Notes under the pieces: generated by a model
Database searches by the model: none
The model's input: only the letters and a program-made list of their open reading frames with translations
Told to the model about the DNA's origin: nothing
Position numbers and translations under genes: made by a program
Part shown: one piece after another, positions 22,264-33,370 of the stretch
Numbering within the stretch: position 1 is the first letter of the stretch
How the letters are laid out: each line of letters starts with the position of its first letter
Source: Aurelia coerulea
Lineage: Eukaryota; Cnidaria; Scyphozoa; Semaeostomeae; Ulmaridae
Assembly (NCBI GenBank): GCA_039566865.1
Contig: CM076955.1
Location: forward strand, 8,496,501-8,560,500
DNA length: 64,000 bases
Direction: 5' to 3'

Positions 22264-24416
22264 ATAGCACGACGTGTCAAAATCATGAGATTCCTTCCTT
22301 GAGTCCTAGAATATTTAACTAAAATCATGGAGGGAAACATAAGAAAAAAAAATCCAATTTGTGACAAGTCAAGAGACAGCCAAAAAATCGCCCCTGTAGA
22401 TTCACACCATTAGAACATTACAGTTTCTAAGCGTACTAGTTTTCATTTGAATCAACCCATGTAAATCTCATATACTTTTTGAGAATTTAATAAACCACAG
22501 TTTCCAGCTATGACTCCAACGTGCACAGTTGTCCGAAGTGTCCATCGTAAATTGATATATTCTGTTATACTGTTTACTATTGCATACCTGAAGATGACGT
22601 TTTCATTTTCCACGCTCATTATCTATGGCTCGCTCAACCCTTTTGACGTGTTAGCCGAAGCTGACGTAGTTCTCTCTCGTCAATTTCAATGTTATTAGTT
22701 GACGCAAAAGAGTGGGAAACGAGTGGGAAAATTTTTGACCTGCTTTGGTTGGAGTATTCTATATGTCGAGCCTTCGAGCCTCGAGCCTTCGAGCCTCGAG
22801 CCTTCGAGCCTTGTGTTTCGAGCCTCGAGCCTTCGAGCCTTGAGCCTTCGAGCCTTGTGTTTCGAGCCTCGAGCCTTCGAGCCTCGAGCCTTCGAGCCTT
22901 GTGTTTCAAGCCTTCAAGCTTCGAGCCTCCTGTTTCGAGCCTCGAGCCTTCGAGCCTTGTATTGCAGGCTACATATTGCCAGACTGGATCAAACATAATA
23001 ACAAATGAGGCGACATGTTTAATGCAGGTATATATCAACTAAGAACACAGAAATCTAACAATACCCTAGAAAACTATATTTTGAACATGAAATTGAAAGC
23101 AACAACGGCATAAGAACTTGAGGCATAAGAGCCTTTTTCACCCTTGAGAAACCTGTCTTCTCACAATTGTGCTCACTCTCACTTTGTGCCCACTCTCACA
23201 ATTTACAGATTTTGCAGCGATTCTTGCTGTTGCCGCGATTCAAATCCTAGCAATTTTGAGTGTGATTTCTGTTAAAATTTGTCGTAGGACTTTAATGGGT
23301 ACTTTTGAAATCCTTTCAACAAAATTAAATTATCTTTGCCAAAAAATTAGAGCAGTAACAATTTATTCAAGCATTGGAGCATTATTATTAACAATTTAAG
23401 AAAGAGACATCTGGTATCAAAAATGGCCTAAAATTTAAGAAACTGGCTGCCAATGCTGGGCCTAAGTTTCTCACAGAAAATACGGGTATACAAAGATAAA
23501 GTTAAATGATTGAGGTCTGTTGGCTCATGATATACAACAGGAAGGCTTGAGGCTCGAAACATAAGGCTCGAGGCTCGAAGGCTCGAGGCTCGAAACACAA
23601 GGCTCGAAGGCTCGAGGCTCGAGGGCTCGAGGCTCGAAGGCTCGAAGTTTAGAAACACTCCTTTGGTTGGCAACTTGGCAAGGAAATTGTACCCGGGGCC
23701 CTGGATCCTCTTGTCCATTCCGTTGATTTCTCTAAATTAATTGGTTTTATGGCCCTAGCTAAGATTTGCCACCTGCACTCAGATTTGCCCTTGGCATAGA
23801 AGATTCAAGGAGCTGCCAGAACGGCTAACGCACAGCGTGTGTAGAGGGATAGTTGGTCTATCATATCATGAAAAAATATCGGAAATAGCTGTCACCGTTG
23901 CTGAGAAAACGTAGGTAGTATCGAATCTGGGTCTGAATGGCACGTCGCGGAAAAGAAGGGATACCAACGTTGGATCGCGCTGAGCTTTGCTTTGACGTAT
24001 TTGTTGCAGACTGGCTCTAATTATCAAAAACATATTATTTGAAAATAGCTTACATATGAGAGATGGATTCTGCATAATTTATAACTGATAAAATCTTAAG
24101 CAGAAATTTAAATTGAAATAAAACTGAAACTTGATCACCGTTGGTATCCCTGCTGATTCCCTCGAATCTGATTCTGGTCATAGGGGCATTCAACCTCGAA
24201 TGGAACCATTGAAATAAAGCTGGAACCTTACTTCCGCTGGTAGCCCTGCTGTTTCCTCGAATCTGATTCTGACCTTTGGACCCCCAGAATCAGATTGGAG
24301 AAAAATTTTAGTTGTTGCTGTTGATTAGTTATTTACTAATGCTCATATGAACAATTGTGTACACCTTTTGGTGAGATGAGAAATTGTGCAGGATTGCTCA
24401 GTAAACGCTATTTTTA
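22264..24416 (-). mobile_element. Repeat family K, copy B (split by a foldback element)
   Basis: The left part (22264-22750) matches 26923-27150 and the right part (23670-24416) matches 27160-27850. The two parts are separated by the 909-bp foldback element. Sequence on either side of the insertion (GACCTGCTTTGGTTGG, then CAACTTGGCAAGG) is contiguous in copy A. It retains the 69-codon frame at 23866-24075 on the minus strand. Confidence 0.65.
22752..23660. mobile_element. GAGCC foldback element 1 (Mutator-like)
   Basis: Ends are GAGTATTCTATAT and, in reverse complement, GAGTGTTTCTAAAC. A 9-bp target duplication CTTTGGTTG lies at 22743-22751 and 23661-23669. Inside each end is a tandem array of CGAGCCTTCGAGCCT-type words (22768-22968, inverted at 23544-23647). 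The centre of about 570 bp has no recognised gene. It lies inside family K copy B. Confidence 0.82.
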
Positions 24417-24519
24417 TTTAAAATTCGGTCTTTTAGTAGTAAAAGTTTTTTAATTAGTTTCTTATATTTTAGGCCTGAAATTGCGGTATTGTTCGAAGTT
24501 GAGCCTTCTTCTCGAGAAA

Positions 24520-25790
24520 GAGTGTTTCTAATCTCCGAGCCTTCGAGCCTCGAGCCCTCGAGCCTCGAGCCTTCGAGCCTTGTATTTCGAGCTTCGAGCC
24601 TTCGAGCCTCGAGCCTTCGAGCCTCGAGCCTCGAGCCTTGTATTTCGAGCCTCGAGCCTTCGAGCCTTGCATTTCGAGCCTCGAAATCATTATCTTTTTG
24701 AAAATTTAGGATTCAAGTGAAGGTAATAGCTAGAATTCTTGCGAAATTTGTAATTTGTATATTTGTAAAAATGTGCCAGAACACACATTTTTCTCAAGGA
24801 CTGAAAAGGCCCAATTTCAAAGAGTTTTCGTCACAGAAAGTAAGACCATCCTACCGCTCAATCTTCGGCCGTTGTTTTAGCACAGGAACGAGAGAACGAC
24901 TTGTTTAATGGTTTTTTTGAATTTCAATTTTGCCCTAATTTGACTCACACGTTTTTTTTTATAAGAAACTTGGATCAGCACTTAGTACTAAAAGTTTCTT
25001 AATTTCGCATGAAAATTTCGGTGTTTTAGTAGTAAAAGTTTCTTAAATTAGTTTCTTAATTTGTGGGGTCTAAAATTATGTCATGGTTCAAAGATGAGAC
25101 TTCTTATTGACAAAAGGATTTCACGTTGAAAAGGATTTCACGTGGATATTGTCACCAGGAATAAGCCATGCACATTAAGGCAAAAAGTTACCAATTTTTG
25201 CATTCAAAACTTGATATTTACAAATGCAATGCTACGCGAACCGAGGGGCCTTTCACTCCCAAAAAATCTCGTACACCTTTGGGAAACATTCTTTTGTTTT
25301 CAAGAAAACTCCAATAAGTGAAGTGCCCCTCGACACGAATCGTAATCTACCGACTGTAATTCCAGACATAACATTTGAGAGTTTCTTAATTGTTCTTGAA
25401 CGCAATGCTAGAGTTTCTTAAATTTTTGGTCATCGCAGTACTAGTTTCTTATCAAAAACGTGTAATTGGGATGCATTCCTATATACCAATTAAAATTTGT
25501 TATTATTAGACATTGTTAGGCTTGAAATGCTAGGCTCGAAGGCTCGAGACTCGAGGGCTCGAGGCTTGAAATGCAAGGCTCGAAGGCTCGAAGGCTCGAG
25601 GCTCGAAATACAAGGCTCGAAGGCTCGAGGCTCGAAGGCTCGAGGCTCGAAGGCTCGAGGCTCGAAATACAAGGCTCGAAGGCTCGAGGCTCGAAGGCTC
25701 GAGGCTCGAAATACAAGGCTCGAAGGCTCGAGGCTCGAAGGCTCGAGGCTCGAAGGCTCGAGGCTCGAAGGCTCGAGATATAGAATACTC
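24520..25790. mobile_element. GAGCC foldback element 2 (Mutator-like)
   Basis: Ends are GAGTGTTTCTAAT and, in reverse complement, GAGTATTCTATAT, so it is inverted relative to element 1. A 9-bp target duplication CTCGAGAAA lies at 24511-24519 and 25791-25799. Arms of GAGCCTTC/GAGCCTC words span 24535-24688 and, inverted, 25518-25777. Its centre contains another 'AAGAAAC' element. Long frames in the arms are artefacts of the 15-bp repeat. Confidence 0.82.
24947..25463 (+). mobile_element. 'AAGAAAC' element, copy 3 (nested)
   Basis: The left end ACACGTTTTTTTTTATAAGA is inverted at the right end (TTCTTATCAAAAACGTGT). Internal words AAGTTTCTTAA and AGTACTA repeat near both ends. It lies within foldback element 2, which itself lies within copy 2 of this same family. 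Confidence 0.65.
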
Positions 25791-26055
25791 CTCGAGAAAG
25801 GGCTTCCATTTTGCATTGACATTGTCACCAAGAAGAAGCCATGCACATCAAGGCAAAAATTTACCAATTTTGCAGTTAAAAGTAAAGAAAAGACGAATGT
25901 ACCTTCGTTAGAGAGACATAGGATAAGAGAGACATACAGAAATAAAGTTTTAGAGTTTCTTAACTGTTCTTGAGCGAAGTACTAGAGTTTCTTAAATTAT
26001 TGGTCATCGTAGTACTAGTTCCTTATAAACCAGTTTCTTATAAAAAAGACGTGTA

Positions 26056-26922
26056 TCTGTGGCTGGATTGGAAATTGAAGGAAGTTCATCAATGGTAACT
26101 AGTACTGAATATCTTGTTAATCCACCATGGCAGTTTCTTTGTTTGCTCCGCAAAATTCATTGCTAATTTGATAAGCGAAATTCAACCGTTATCACGTAAT
26201 AAAATATATTAGCTTTGACAACTCTCAAATTAAAGCATTTCTCTTTTTGAGAGAAATAACTGACATTGCAGGCTTTGTGTGGTCTTAACTTTGGAAGAAT
26301 TCTCGAAGCAAAATCATTTTGTTGTTTATTTTGCATACATAACATCAATTGTGGTGTCAAGAGACGGATGAGACGTGCTCGTTCCTTTTCAAGCTTTACT
26401 ATTTAAACAATTCTTTAAATAGTACAACCAACAGGGCAGACATCGAACATTTTGATGCGGAATCTTGAGATATAAAAGCATCTCAAACCTGGGGGCGGGG
26501 CACGACATTTCAAGGACATTTTTTTTTTATTAAGCTAAAGGGGCAATTCCTGAAAATAGAAAGGACACCTCTTTATTGATTACAAAATCTTGGGGGCACA
26601 TGCTCTCAGTGCCCCCGGTCCCAGCCCACGCAATTAGAAGTATTTATCAAAAATACGCGGTAAATTCAATAATTCCTGCGAGACTCTATCTTTTAACGCC
26701 AAGAAATCCATGTCCTATACACCATTTCTCCTTCAAAATCTTCCAAAAGTAGACCTTTAAATTACAAAAAGTTGACAAGAGAATACAATTTCCGACAAAT
26801 ACTCTCTAGAGGGGTGCTTCGCCTCCAACCCCCCTCCACTTGCTTTGGCCCTGGTGACATATCCCAGGGATATCATAAGTATCACGCACTCGCGCCTCAA
26901 GCAAGATGACTTTTATTTAAAC
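26056..26922. other. Noncoding stretch around the degenerate hAT MITE
   Basis: Apart from the MITE copy no gene or structured repeat was recognised. Confidence 0.35.
26479..26630 (-). mobile_element. Degenerate hAT MITE, second copy of the 61-kb family
   Basis: GCATCTCAAACCTGGGGGC, TTTCAAGG, CTGAAAATA and AAAATCTTGGGGGCAC...GTGCCCCCGGT follow the same order as the reverse complement of 61229-61398. Its terminal CAGGGACGTAGG is lost. Confidence 0.6.
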
Positions 26923-28003
26923 AATAGCATGACGTGTCAAAATTATGAGATTCCTTCCTTGAGTCCTGTAACAAGTAACAGTTTACTTCATGTGAAATAA
27001 AACGGCCGAGACAAATAGATTTTGAGAATTGACATGCAAATCTCAGACAGTCTGCGAATTTAACAAACAACAGTTTCCAGGTTAGCCGATGCTGACTTCG
27101 ACGTAAAAGAGTGGGAAAAGAATGGGAATGTTTTTACCTGGCTGGCATCTTCGCAAGGACTTGAAGTATCAACCCAGGATCCTCTTGTCCATTCCGTTGA
27201 TTTCTCTAAATTAATTGGTTTTATGGCCTAAGCTAAGATTTGCTACCTGCCGTCAGATTTGCCCTTAGCATGGAAGATTCAAGGAGCTGCCAGAACGGCT
27301 AACGCACAGCGTGTGTAGAGGGATAGTTGGTCTATCATATCATGGAAAAATATCGGAAATAGCTGTCACTGTTGCTGAGAAAACGTAGGTAGTATCGAAT
27401 CTGGGTCTGAATGGCACGTCGTGGAAAAGAAGGGATACCAACGTTGGATCGTGCTGAGCTTTGCTTTGACATATTCGTTGCAGACTGGCTCTAATTATCA
27501 AAAACATATTATTTGAAAATAGCTTACATATGAGAGATGGATTCTGCATGATTTATAACTGATAAAATCTTAAGCAGAAATTTAAATTGAAATAAAACTG
27601 AAACTTGATCACCGTTGGTATCCCTTCTGATTCCCTCGAATCTGATTCTGGTCATAGGGGCATTCAACCTCGAATGAATCCATTGAAATACAGCCATTTC
27701 CTCGAATCTGATTCTGACCTTTGGACCCCCAGAATCAGATTCGAGAAAAATTTTAGTTGTTGTTGTTGTTTAGTTATTTTCTAAGGCTCGTATAACAAGT
27801 TGTGAACACCTTTTGGCGAGAAATCGCGCAGAATTGCTCAGTAAACGCTATTTTATCAATTGGGAGTGCAAACATGTCAATTCTACCCATTTTGTGGCCA
27901 AAAACAGCAAATTTAAGATCCCAATCTGATTCTGGGACTGAATCTGATTCTGAATCTGATTTTCAATCTGATTCTGATTCTGGGTCTGAATGGCATGCGG
28001 TAA
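26923..28003 (-). mobile_element. Repeat family K, copy C
   Basis: The most complete uninterrupted copy. It ends in tandem AATCTGATTCTG words (about 27925-27985) that read as an S/D/E-rich stretch on the plus strand, and retains the 69-codon minus-strand frame at 27340-27549. The right limit GGCATGCGG matches the left limit of copy A. Confidence 0.65.
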
Positions 28004-29005
28004 ACTGGAAGAAGGATATGTCAGGTGCTAAGTTTATTCAGTAAACAAATGTGCCGAAGTTTAAGAAAACTTGTGGAAATCCCTTCCGCACAGAGTGGGT
28101 CAAACAATGAAGAAGATTCTATTTTTTTGAAATTGAAAGCTGAGGGATTGATTATTGGTTTGTTTCCTTGTTTTAATTCGATCTTTGATTGAGGAGGGAG
28201 GAAGGAAAAAGTGGAGATAAGTTGTACAGAGTTGAACATCCCAAAAAGTTGCAGTAAAATCGATCAATGGGCAAGCTCCAAGCCCCAGTGGTGCATGCTC
28301 TGAACTGCATTAAAAATAATACCAAGAGCAAAGCAAAGCATGGAAGAGCAAAAGAACGAAGGTGTTTAAAGCCCTCAGTGCCTTAGAGTGAAGCTTCGTG
28401 AATGCACATCAAAGATTATCATAACTTTAAACAAAAACGTTTGGTGTAAATAATGTGGATATTTAACTTCTGAATATTCCTATTTTAGACCACATATCGA
28501 GATTCTGGAAAAGCTGTTTTTATGTACTTAGGGGCATCCTCCCTAATTATTTCAAAAACCAATAGAGCTATGAAGTTGTAGCTTGGTACACAGTATGATC
28601 AACCTATTGTGATCCTAAATTAAGTAATTATATTTTTTATTGTGACTTGTTGTTTGGCAACTTCTAGCAGTCAATGCTACCCATTTTACCCTCATCTTGC
28701 CCATTTTACCCCAGTATACCCTAATAAAAATGATTTTCTATGATAGTGATTTGGTAAAAGAAAATGTGAAAATGGAAGACAACTCTATATTGATATCGTT
28801 ATTGCTGATAAAAAGAATATTTGTTGAAAATCAGAAAAAGGGTATGATCTTGGTGCATGCAAATGATCTTTGAAATGAATCTGTGCTTTGATTAAGAAAG
28901 TTCTCACTATTTTGCTTTTATGTTTCACTTTCATGATGAAGTCAAATCATTTATAAAACAATGAAACAGTACAAATTTCCAAAAAATTGATCTTATTCAG
29001 GGGCC
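28004..29005. other. Noncoding stretch before the array
   Basis: No gene recognised. CCCATTTTACC words repeat near 28679-28715. The stretch ends at the TA (29006-29007) that borders the array. Confidence 0.4.
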
Positions 29006-29008
29006 TAC

Positions 29009-29250
29009 AATCTTGGCCAAAATACTTGGGACAAATCATAAAATTGCACTACTTCGGTCTTTGATTACGTGCCCCCCGCTCCCCCCTTCTCAAAGTTGCT
29101 TGAATCAAACGCCTTTCGACCTTCTCAACATTGAATTAGGGGGAAGGGGGGATTAGGAGACTCTAAACGTATGTTTTCTCCTCGATATTTTAGGAAACAT
29201 CATGAAGACACTGAAATTTGCCTGCGTCCCAGCTTCTTTTGGCCAGGATT
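29009..29250 (+). mobile_element. MITE M1 (array left end)
   Basis: M has TIRs CAATCTTGGCCAAAATACTT / CAATCCTGGCCAAAAGAAGC (outer C and G counted outside these coordinates). It also has an inner pair built from CCCCCCGCTCCCCCC...AAAGTTGCTT and CAACATTGAATTAGGGGGAA, so the whole element can fold. It encodes nothing. The left flank is TA; the right flank is TCTGAAAA of U1. It belongs with MITEs S and P by end sequence and architecture, and is probably Tc1/mariner-mobilised. Confidence 0.88.
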
Positions 29251-30542
29251 GTCTGAAAATGATTGTTAACAAATAATACCTCATAGCTTGAGAACCCATA
29301 GAGATTTGTGTGTGAAATTTTAACACCGTCATCCCCAACACAAGAAGTGAGTTCTCAGCTATCTATGCCGAAATAGGCGTTGTTCGTTAAATTCGCTGAG
29401 CACCTTCTTAAAAACGGGCGTGGCAAAATTGCTGCAATTTTCACTCACATAAAGATTCCCTTATAAAAAGTGACATACATTAGGATTCTGAGCTTTCTTC
29501 CGCTATCGTAAGATTGTGTACTCCGCTGCTCTTTGAAAATGACTTATCATTGCAAGAAAGCTTTTGGGCTCATTGTTTGAGGTCCGGTTTCTTGTGAATT
29601 CTTCGGTTCTCACAACGGCGCTCCACAGAAAAATGCCCCATAATTTTGGGATAAGTCACGCTTTTTTGGCAAATTCGTCTGATTCCACATTTTAACATCA
29701 AAGTCTTCCTATTCATGCAAAAAAACCAAGTAAAAATTGCCTGGAAGGTGGAAATGTCACGGCGCTCCAAAATTAAAAAACTTAAAATAAACAGTTCCGG
29801 ATAAGTTTCTTTTGAACTCTATTGAGAACCGTCAGAAATCATATTTCACGAAAATATCGATGCAAATACTGCTATAGGCTAATAAAGCTCATTTTTCTCA
29901 TTAAAATGAGACAAAATTTGTTAGAATAGGGCAAACGTTGCCGACGTTATTAATGTTTAAAGTAGGGAGCGGCGTTGATAAATTTGATCCCTTTCTCAAT
30001 TTTCCAGACTGTGCAAATCCGCCTTGCTGCTATGCAACAGGTATATTCTTCTTCAACAAAAAGTTGTGGGTTACAATTCATCGGGCACAATAGACCATTC
30101 AATGCCGTCCAGGGTGAATGCAAGTTTGGTGGAGCGAATTTAATCTCATTGAAAATGAATGAATAGTTAGAGAATTGGCTAACGGTACATTTGAAAATAA
30201 GACAATTGCACTGCGGAGGCGCAGAATTTGCACTGATTCAAAAGGAACTTTGTTTTCAGTTCTCTTTGATAACTGTGTGTGATGTTTTCAGGCGAAAATC
30301 ATTGGCAGGTTTCGTGCACAAGAGGAGTTTCGCTGAACGTCATGGGAAAATTTTGCATAATTTGATGACGTCATAGTTCTGATGGATGAACCAGTAACAA
30401 TGAAAACATTAACATCTGAAGTACTCTGGAGTTAAGCCCACAGTTAGTGGCTATCCATTCATAGTGAAAGAAATTGTCTGATACAAGTAGATTTGGATTC
30501 ATAGAAACATATATGATAGGTAGTGAAAGCAATTTTTCAGAC
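29251..30542 (+). repeat. Unit U1
   Basis: U starts GTCTGAAAATGATTG and ends CAATTTTTCAGAC, so it has short inverted ends. Counting the joint bases they would read CAGTCTGAAAA at both ends, like a Tc1/mariner terminus (CAGT). It contains a TATAAA-like word, a CTCATTTTTCTCATTAAAATGAG-type palindromic stretch near 31192 in U2 (same place in each unit), and one TGACGTCA (30366-30373 here). Frames of 61-66 codons occur on both strands, show no family motif and are not taken as genes. Right joint: single T (30543). Confidence 0.88.
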
Positions 30543-30543
30543 T

Positions 30544-31835
30544 GTCTGAAAATGATTGTTAACAAATAATACCTCATAGCTTGAGAACCCATAGAGATTT
30601 GTGTGTGAAATTTTAACACCGTCATCCCCAACACAAGAAGTGAGTTCTCAGCTATCTATGCCGAAATAGGCGTTGTTCGTTAAATTCGCTGAGCACCTTC
30701 TTAAAAACGGGCGTGGCAAAATTGCTGCAATTTTCACTCACATAAAGATTCCCTTATAAAAAGTGACATACATTAGGATTCTGAGCTTTCTTCCGCTATC
30801 GTAAGATTGTGTACTCCGCTGCTCTTTGAAAATGACTTATCATTGCAAGAAAGCTTTTGGGCTCATTGTTTGAGGTCCGGTTTCTTGTGAATTCTTCGGT
30901 TCTCACAACGGCGCTCCACAGAAAAATGCCCCATAATTTTGGGATAAGTCACGCTTTTTTGGCAAATTCGTCTGATTCCACATTTTAACATCAAAGTCTT
31001 CCTATTCATGCAAAAAAACCAAGTAAAAATTGCCTGGAAGGTGGAAATGTCACGGCGCTCCAAAATTAAAAAACTTAAAATAAACAGTTCCGGATAAGTT
31101 TCTTTTGAACTCTATTGAGAACCGTCAGAAATCATATTTCACGAAAATATCGATGCAAATACTGCTATAGGCTAATAAAGCTCATTTTTCTCATTAAAAT
31201 GAGACAAAATTTGTTAGAATAGGGCAAACGTTGCCGACGTTATTAATGTTTAAAGTAGGGAGCGGCGTTGATAAATTTGATCCCTTTCTCAATTTTCCAG
31301 ACTGTGCAAATCCGCCTTGCTGCTATGCAACAGGTATATTCTTCTTCAACAAAAAGTTGTGGGTTACAATTCATCGGGCACAATAGACCATTCAATGCCG
31401 TCCAGGGTGAATGCAAGTTTGGTGGAGCGAATTTAATCTCATTGAAAATGAATGAATAGTTAGAGAATTGGCTAACGGTACATTTGAAAATAAGACAATT
31501 GCACTGCGGAGGCGCAGAATTTGCACTGATTCAAAAGGAACTTTGTTTTCAGTTCTCTTTGATAACTGTGTGTGATGTTTTCAGGCGAAAATCATTGGCA
31601 GGTTTCGTGCACAAGAGGAGTTTCGCTGAACGTCATGGGAAAATTTTGCATAATTTGATGACGTCATAGTTCTGATGGATGAACCAGTAACAATGAAAAC
31701 ATTAACATCTGAAGTACTCTGGAGTTAAGCCCACAGTTAGTGGCTATCCATTCATAGTGAAAGAAATTGTCTGATACAAGTAGATTTGGATTCATAGAAA
31801 CATATATGATAGGTAGTGAAAGCAATTTTTCAGAC
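30544..31835 (+). repeat. Unit U2
   Basis: Right joint: full M. Confidence 0.88.
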
Positions 31836-32077
31836 AATCTTGGCCAAAATACTTGGGACAAATCATAAAATTGCACTACTTCGGTCTTTGATTACGTGCC
31901 CCCCGCTCCCCCCTTCTCAAAGTTGCTTGAATCAAACGCCTTTCGACCTTCTCAACATTGAATTAGGGGGAAGGGGGGATTAGGAGACTCTAAACGTATG
32001 TTTTCTCCTCGATATTTTAGGAAACATCATGAAGACACTGAAATTTGCCTGCGTCCCAGCTTCTTTTGGCCAGGATT
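31836..32077 (+). mobile_element. MITE M2
   Basis: Flanked by CAGAC and GTCTG of U on both sides; no TA flank. Confidence 0.88.
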
Positions 32078-33369
32078 GTCTGAAAATGATTGTTAACAAA
32101 TAATACCTCATAGCTTGAGAACCCATAGAGATTTGTGTGTGAAATTTTAACACCGTCATCCCCAACACAAGAAGTGAGTTCTCAGCTATCTATGCCGAAA
32201 TAGGCGTTGTTCGTTAAATTCGCTGAGCACCTTCTTAAAAACGGGCGTGGCAAAATTGCTGCAATTTTCACTCACATAAAGATTCCCTTATAAAAAGTGA
32301 CATACATTAGGATTCTGAGCTTTCTTCCGCTATCGTAAGATTGTGTACTCCGCTGCTCTTTGAAAATGACTTATCATTGCAAGAAAGCTTTTGGGCTCAT
32401 TGTTTGAGGTCCGGTTTCTTGTGAATTCTTCGGTTCTCACAACGGCGCTCCACAGAAAAATGCCCCATAATTTTGGGATAAGTCACGCTTTTTTGGCAAA
32501 TTCGTCTGATTCCACATTTTAACATCAAAGTCTTCCTATTCATGCAAAAAAACCAAGTAAAAATTGCCTGGAAGGTGGAAATGTCACGGCGCTCCAAAAT
32601 TAAAAAACTTAAAATAAACAGTTCCGGATAAGTTTCTTTTGAACTCTATTGAGAACCGTCAGAAATCATATTTCACGAAAATATCGATGCAAATACTGCT
32701 ATAGGCTAATAAAGCTCATTTTTCTCATTAAAATGAGACAAAATTTGTTAGAATAGGGCAAACGTTGCCGACGTTATTAATGTTTAAAGTAGGGAGCGGC
32801 GTTGATAAATTTGATCCCTTTCTCAATTTTCCAGACTGTGCAAATCCGCCTTGCTGCTATGCAACAGGTATATTCTTCTTCAACAAAAAGTTGTGGGTTA
32901 CAATTCATCGGGCACAATAGACCATTCAATGCCGTCCAGGGTGAATGCAAGTTTGGTGGAGCGAATTTAATCTCATTGAAAATGAATGAATAGTTAGAGA
33001 ATTGGCTAACGGTACATTTGAAAATAAGACAATTGCACTGCGGAGGCGCAGAATTTGCACTGATTCAAAAGGAACTTTGTTTTCAGTTCTCTTTGATAAC
33101 TGTGTGTGATGTTTTCAGGCGAAAATCATTGGCAGGTTTCGTGCACAAGAGGAGTTTCGCTGAACGTCATGGGAAAATTTTGCATAATTTGATGACGTCA
33201 TAGTTCTGATGGATGAACCAGTAACAATGAAAACATTAACATCTGAAGTACTCTGGAGTTAAGCCCACAGTTAGTGGCTATCCATTCATAGTGAAAGAAA
33301 TTGTCTGATACAAGTAGATTTGGATTCATAGAAACATATATGATAGGTAGTGAAAGCAATTTTTCAGAC
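32078..33369 (+). repeat. Unit U3
   Basis: Right joint: single T (33370). Confidence 0.88.
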
Positions 33370-33370
33370 T

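Larger units (their letters stand above)
24420..26055 (+). mobile_element. 'AAGAAAC' element, copy 2 (interrupted)
   Basis: 24420-24510 and 25800-26055 are two halves of one element split by the second GAGCC foldback element. The right half repeats 25150-25210 (GTCACCA..AAGCCATGCACAT) and ends with the subterminal words GAGTTTCTTAA, AGTACTAG and TTTCTTATAAAAAAGACGT. Confidence 0.6.

Noticed and set aside
22634..23038. Long frames on both strands (EPSSLEPSSL..., ARGSKARRLEA...) in the GAGCC repeats
   Set aside because: They are translations of a 15-bp tandem DNA repeat whose period is a multiple of three, open in several frames and both strands at once. The same applies to frames at 23428-23718, 24469-24701 and 25490-25973.
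29570..29770. Identical 61-87 codon frames repeated 20 times in the array (starting MERRDIST, MINLIPFS, MKIRQLHC, MLGMTVLK)
   Set aside because: Repetition comes from DNA identity of the units, not selection. Frames occur on both strands, are short, lack family motifs, and one of them changes length depending only on the U-U or U-M joint.
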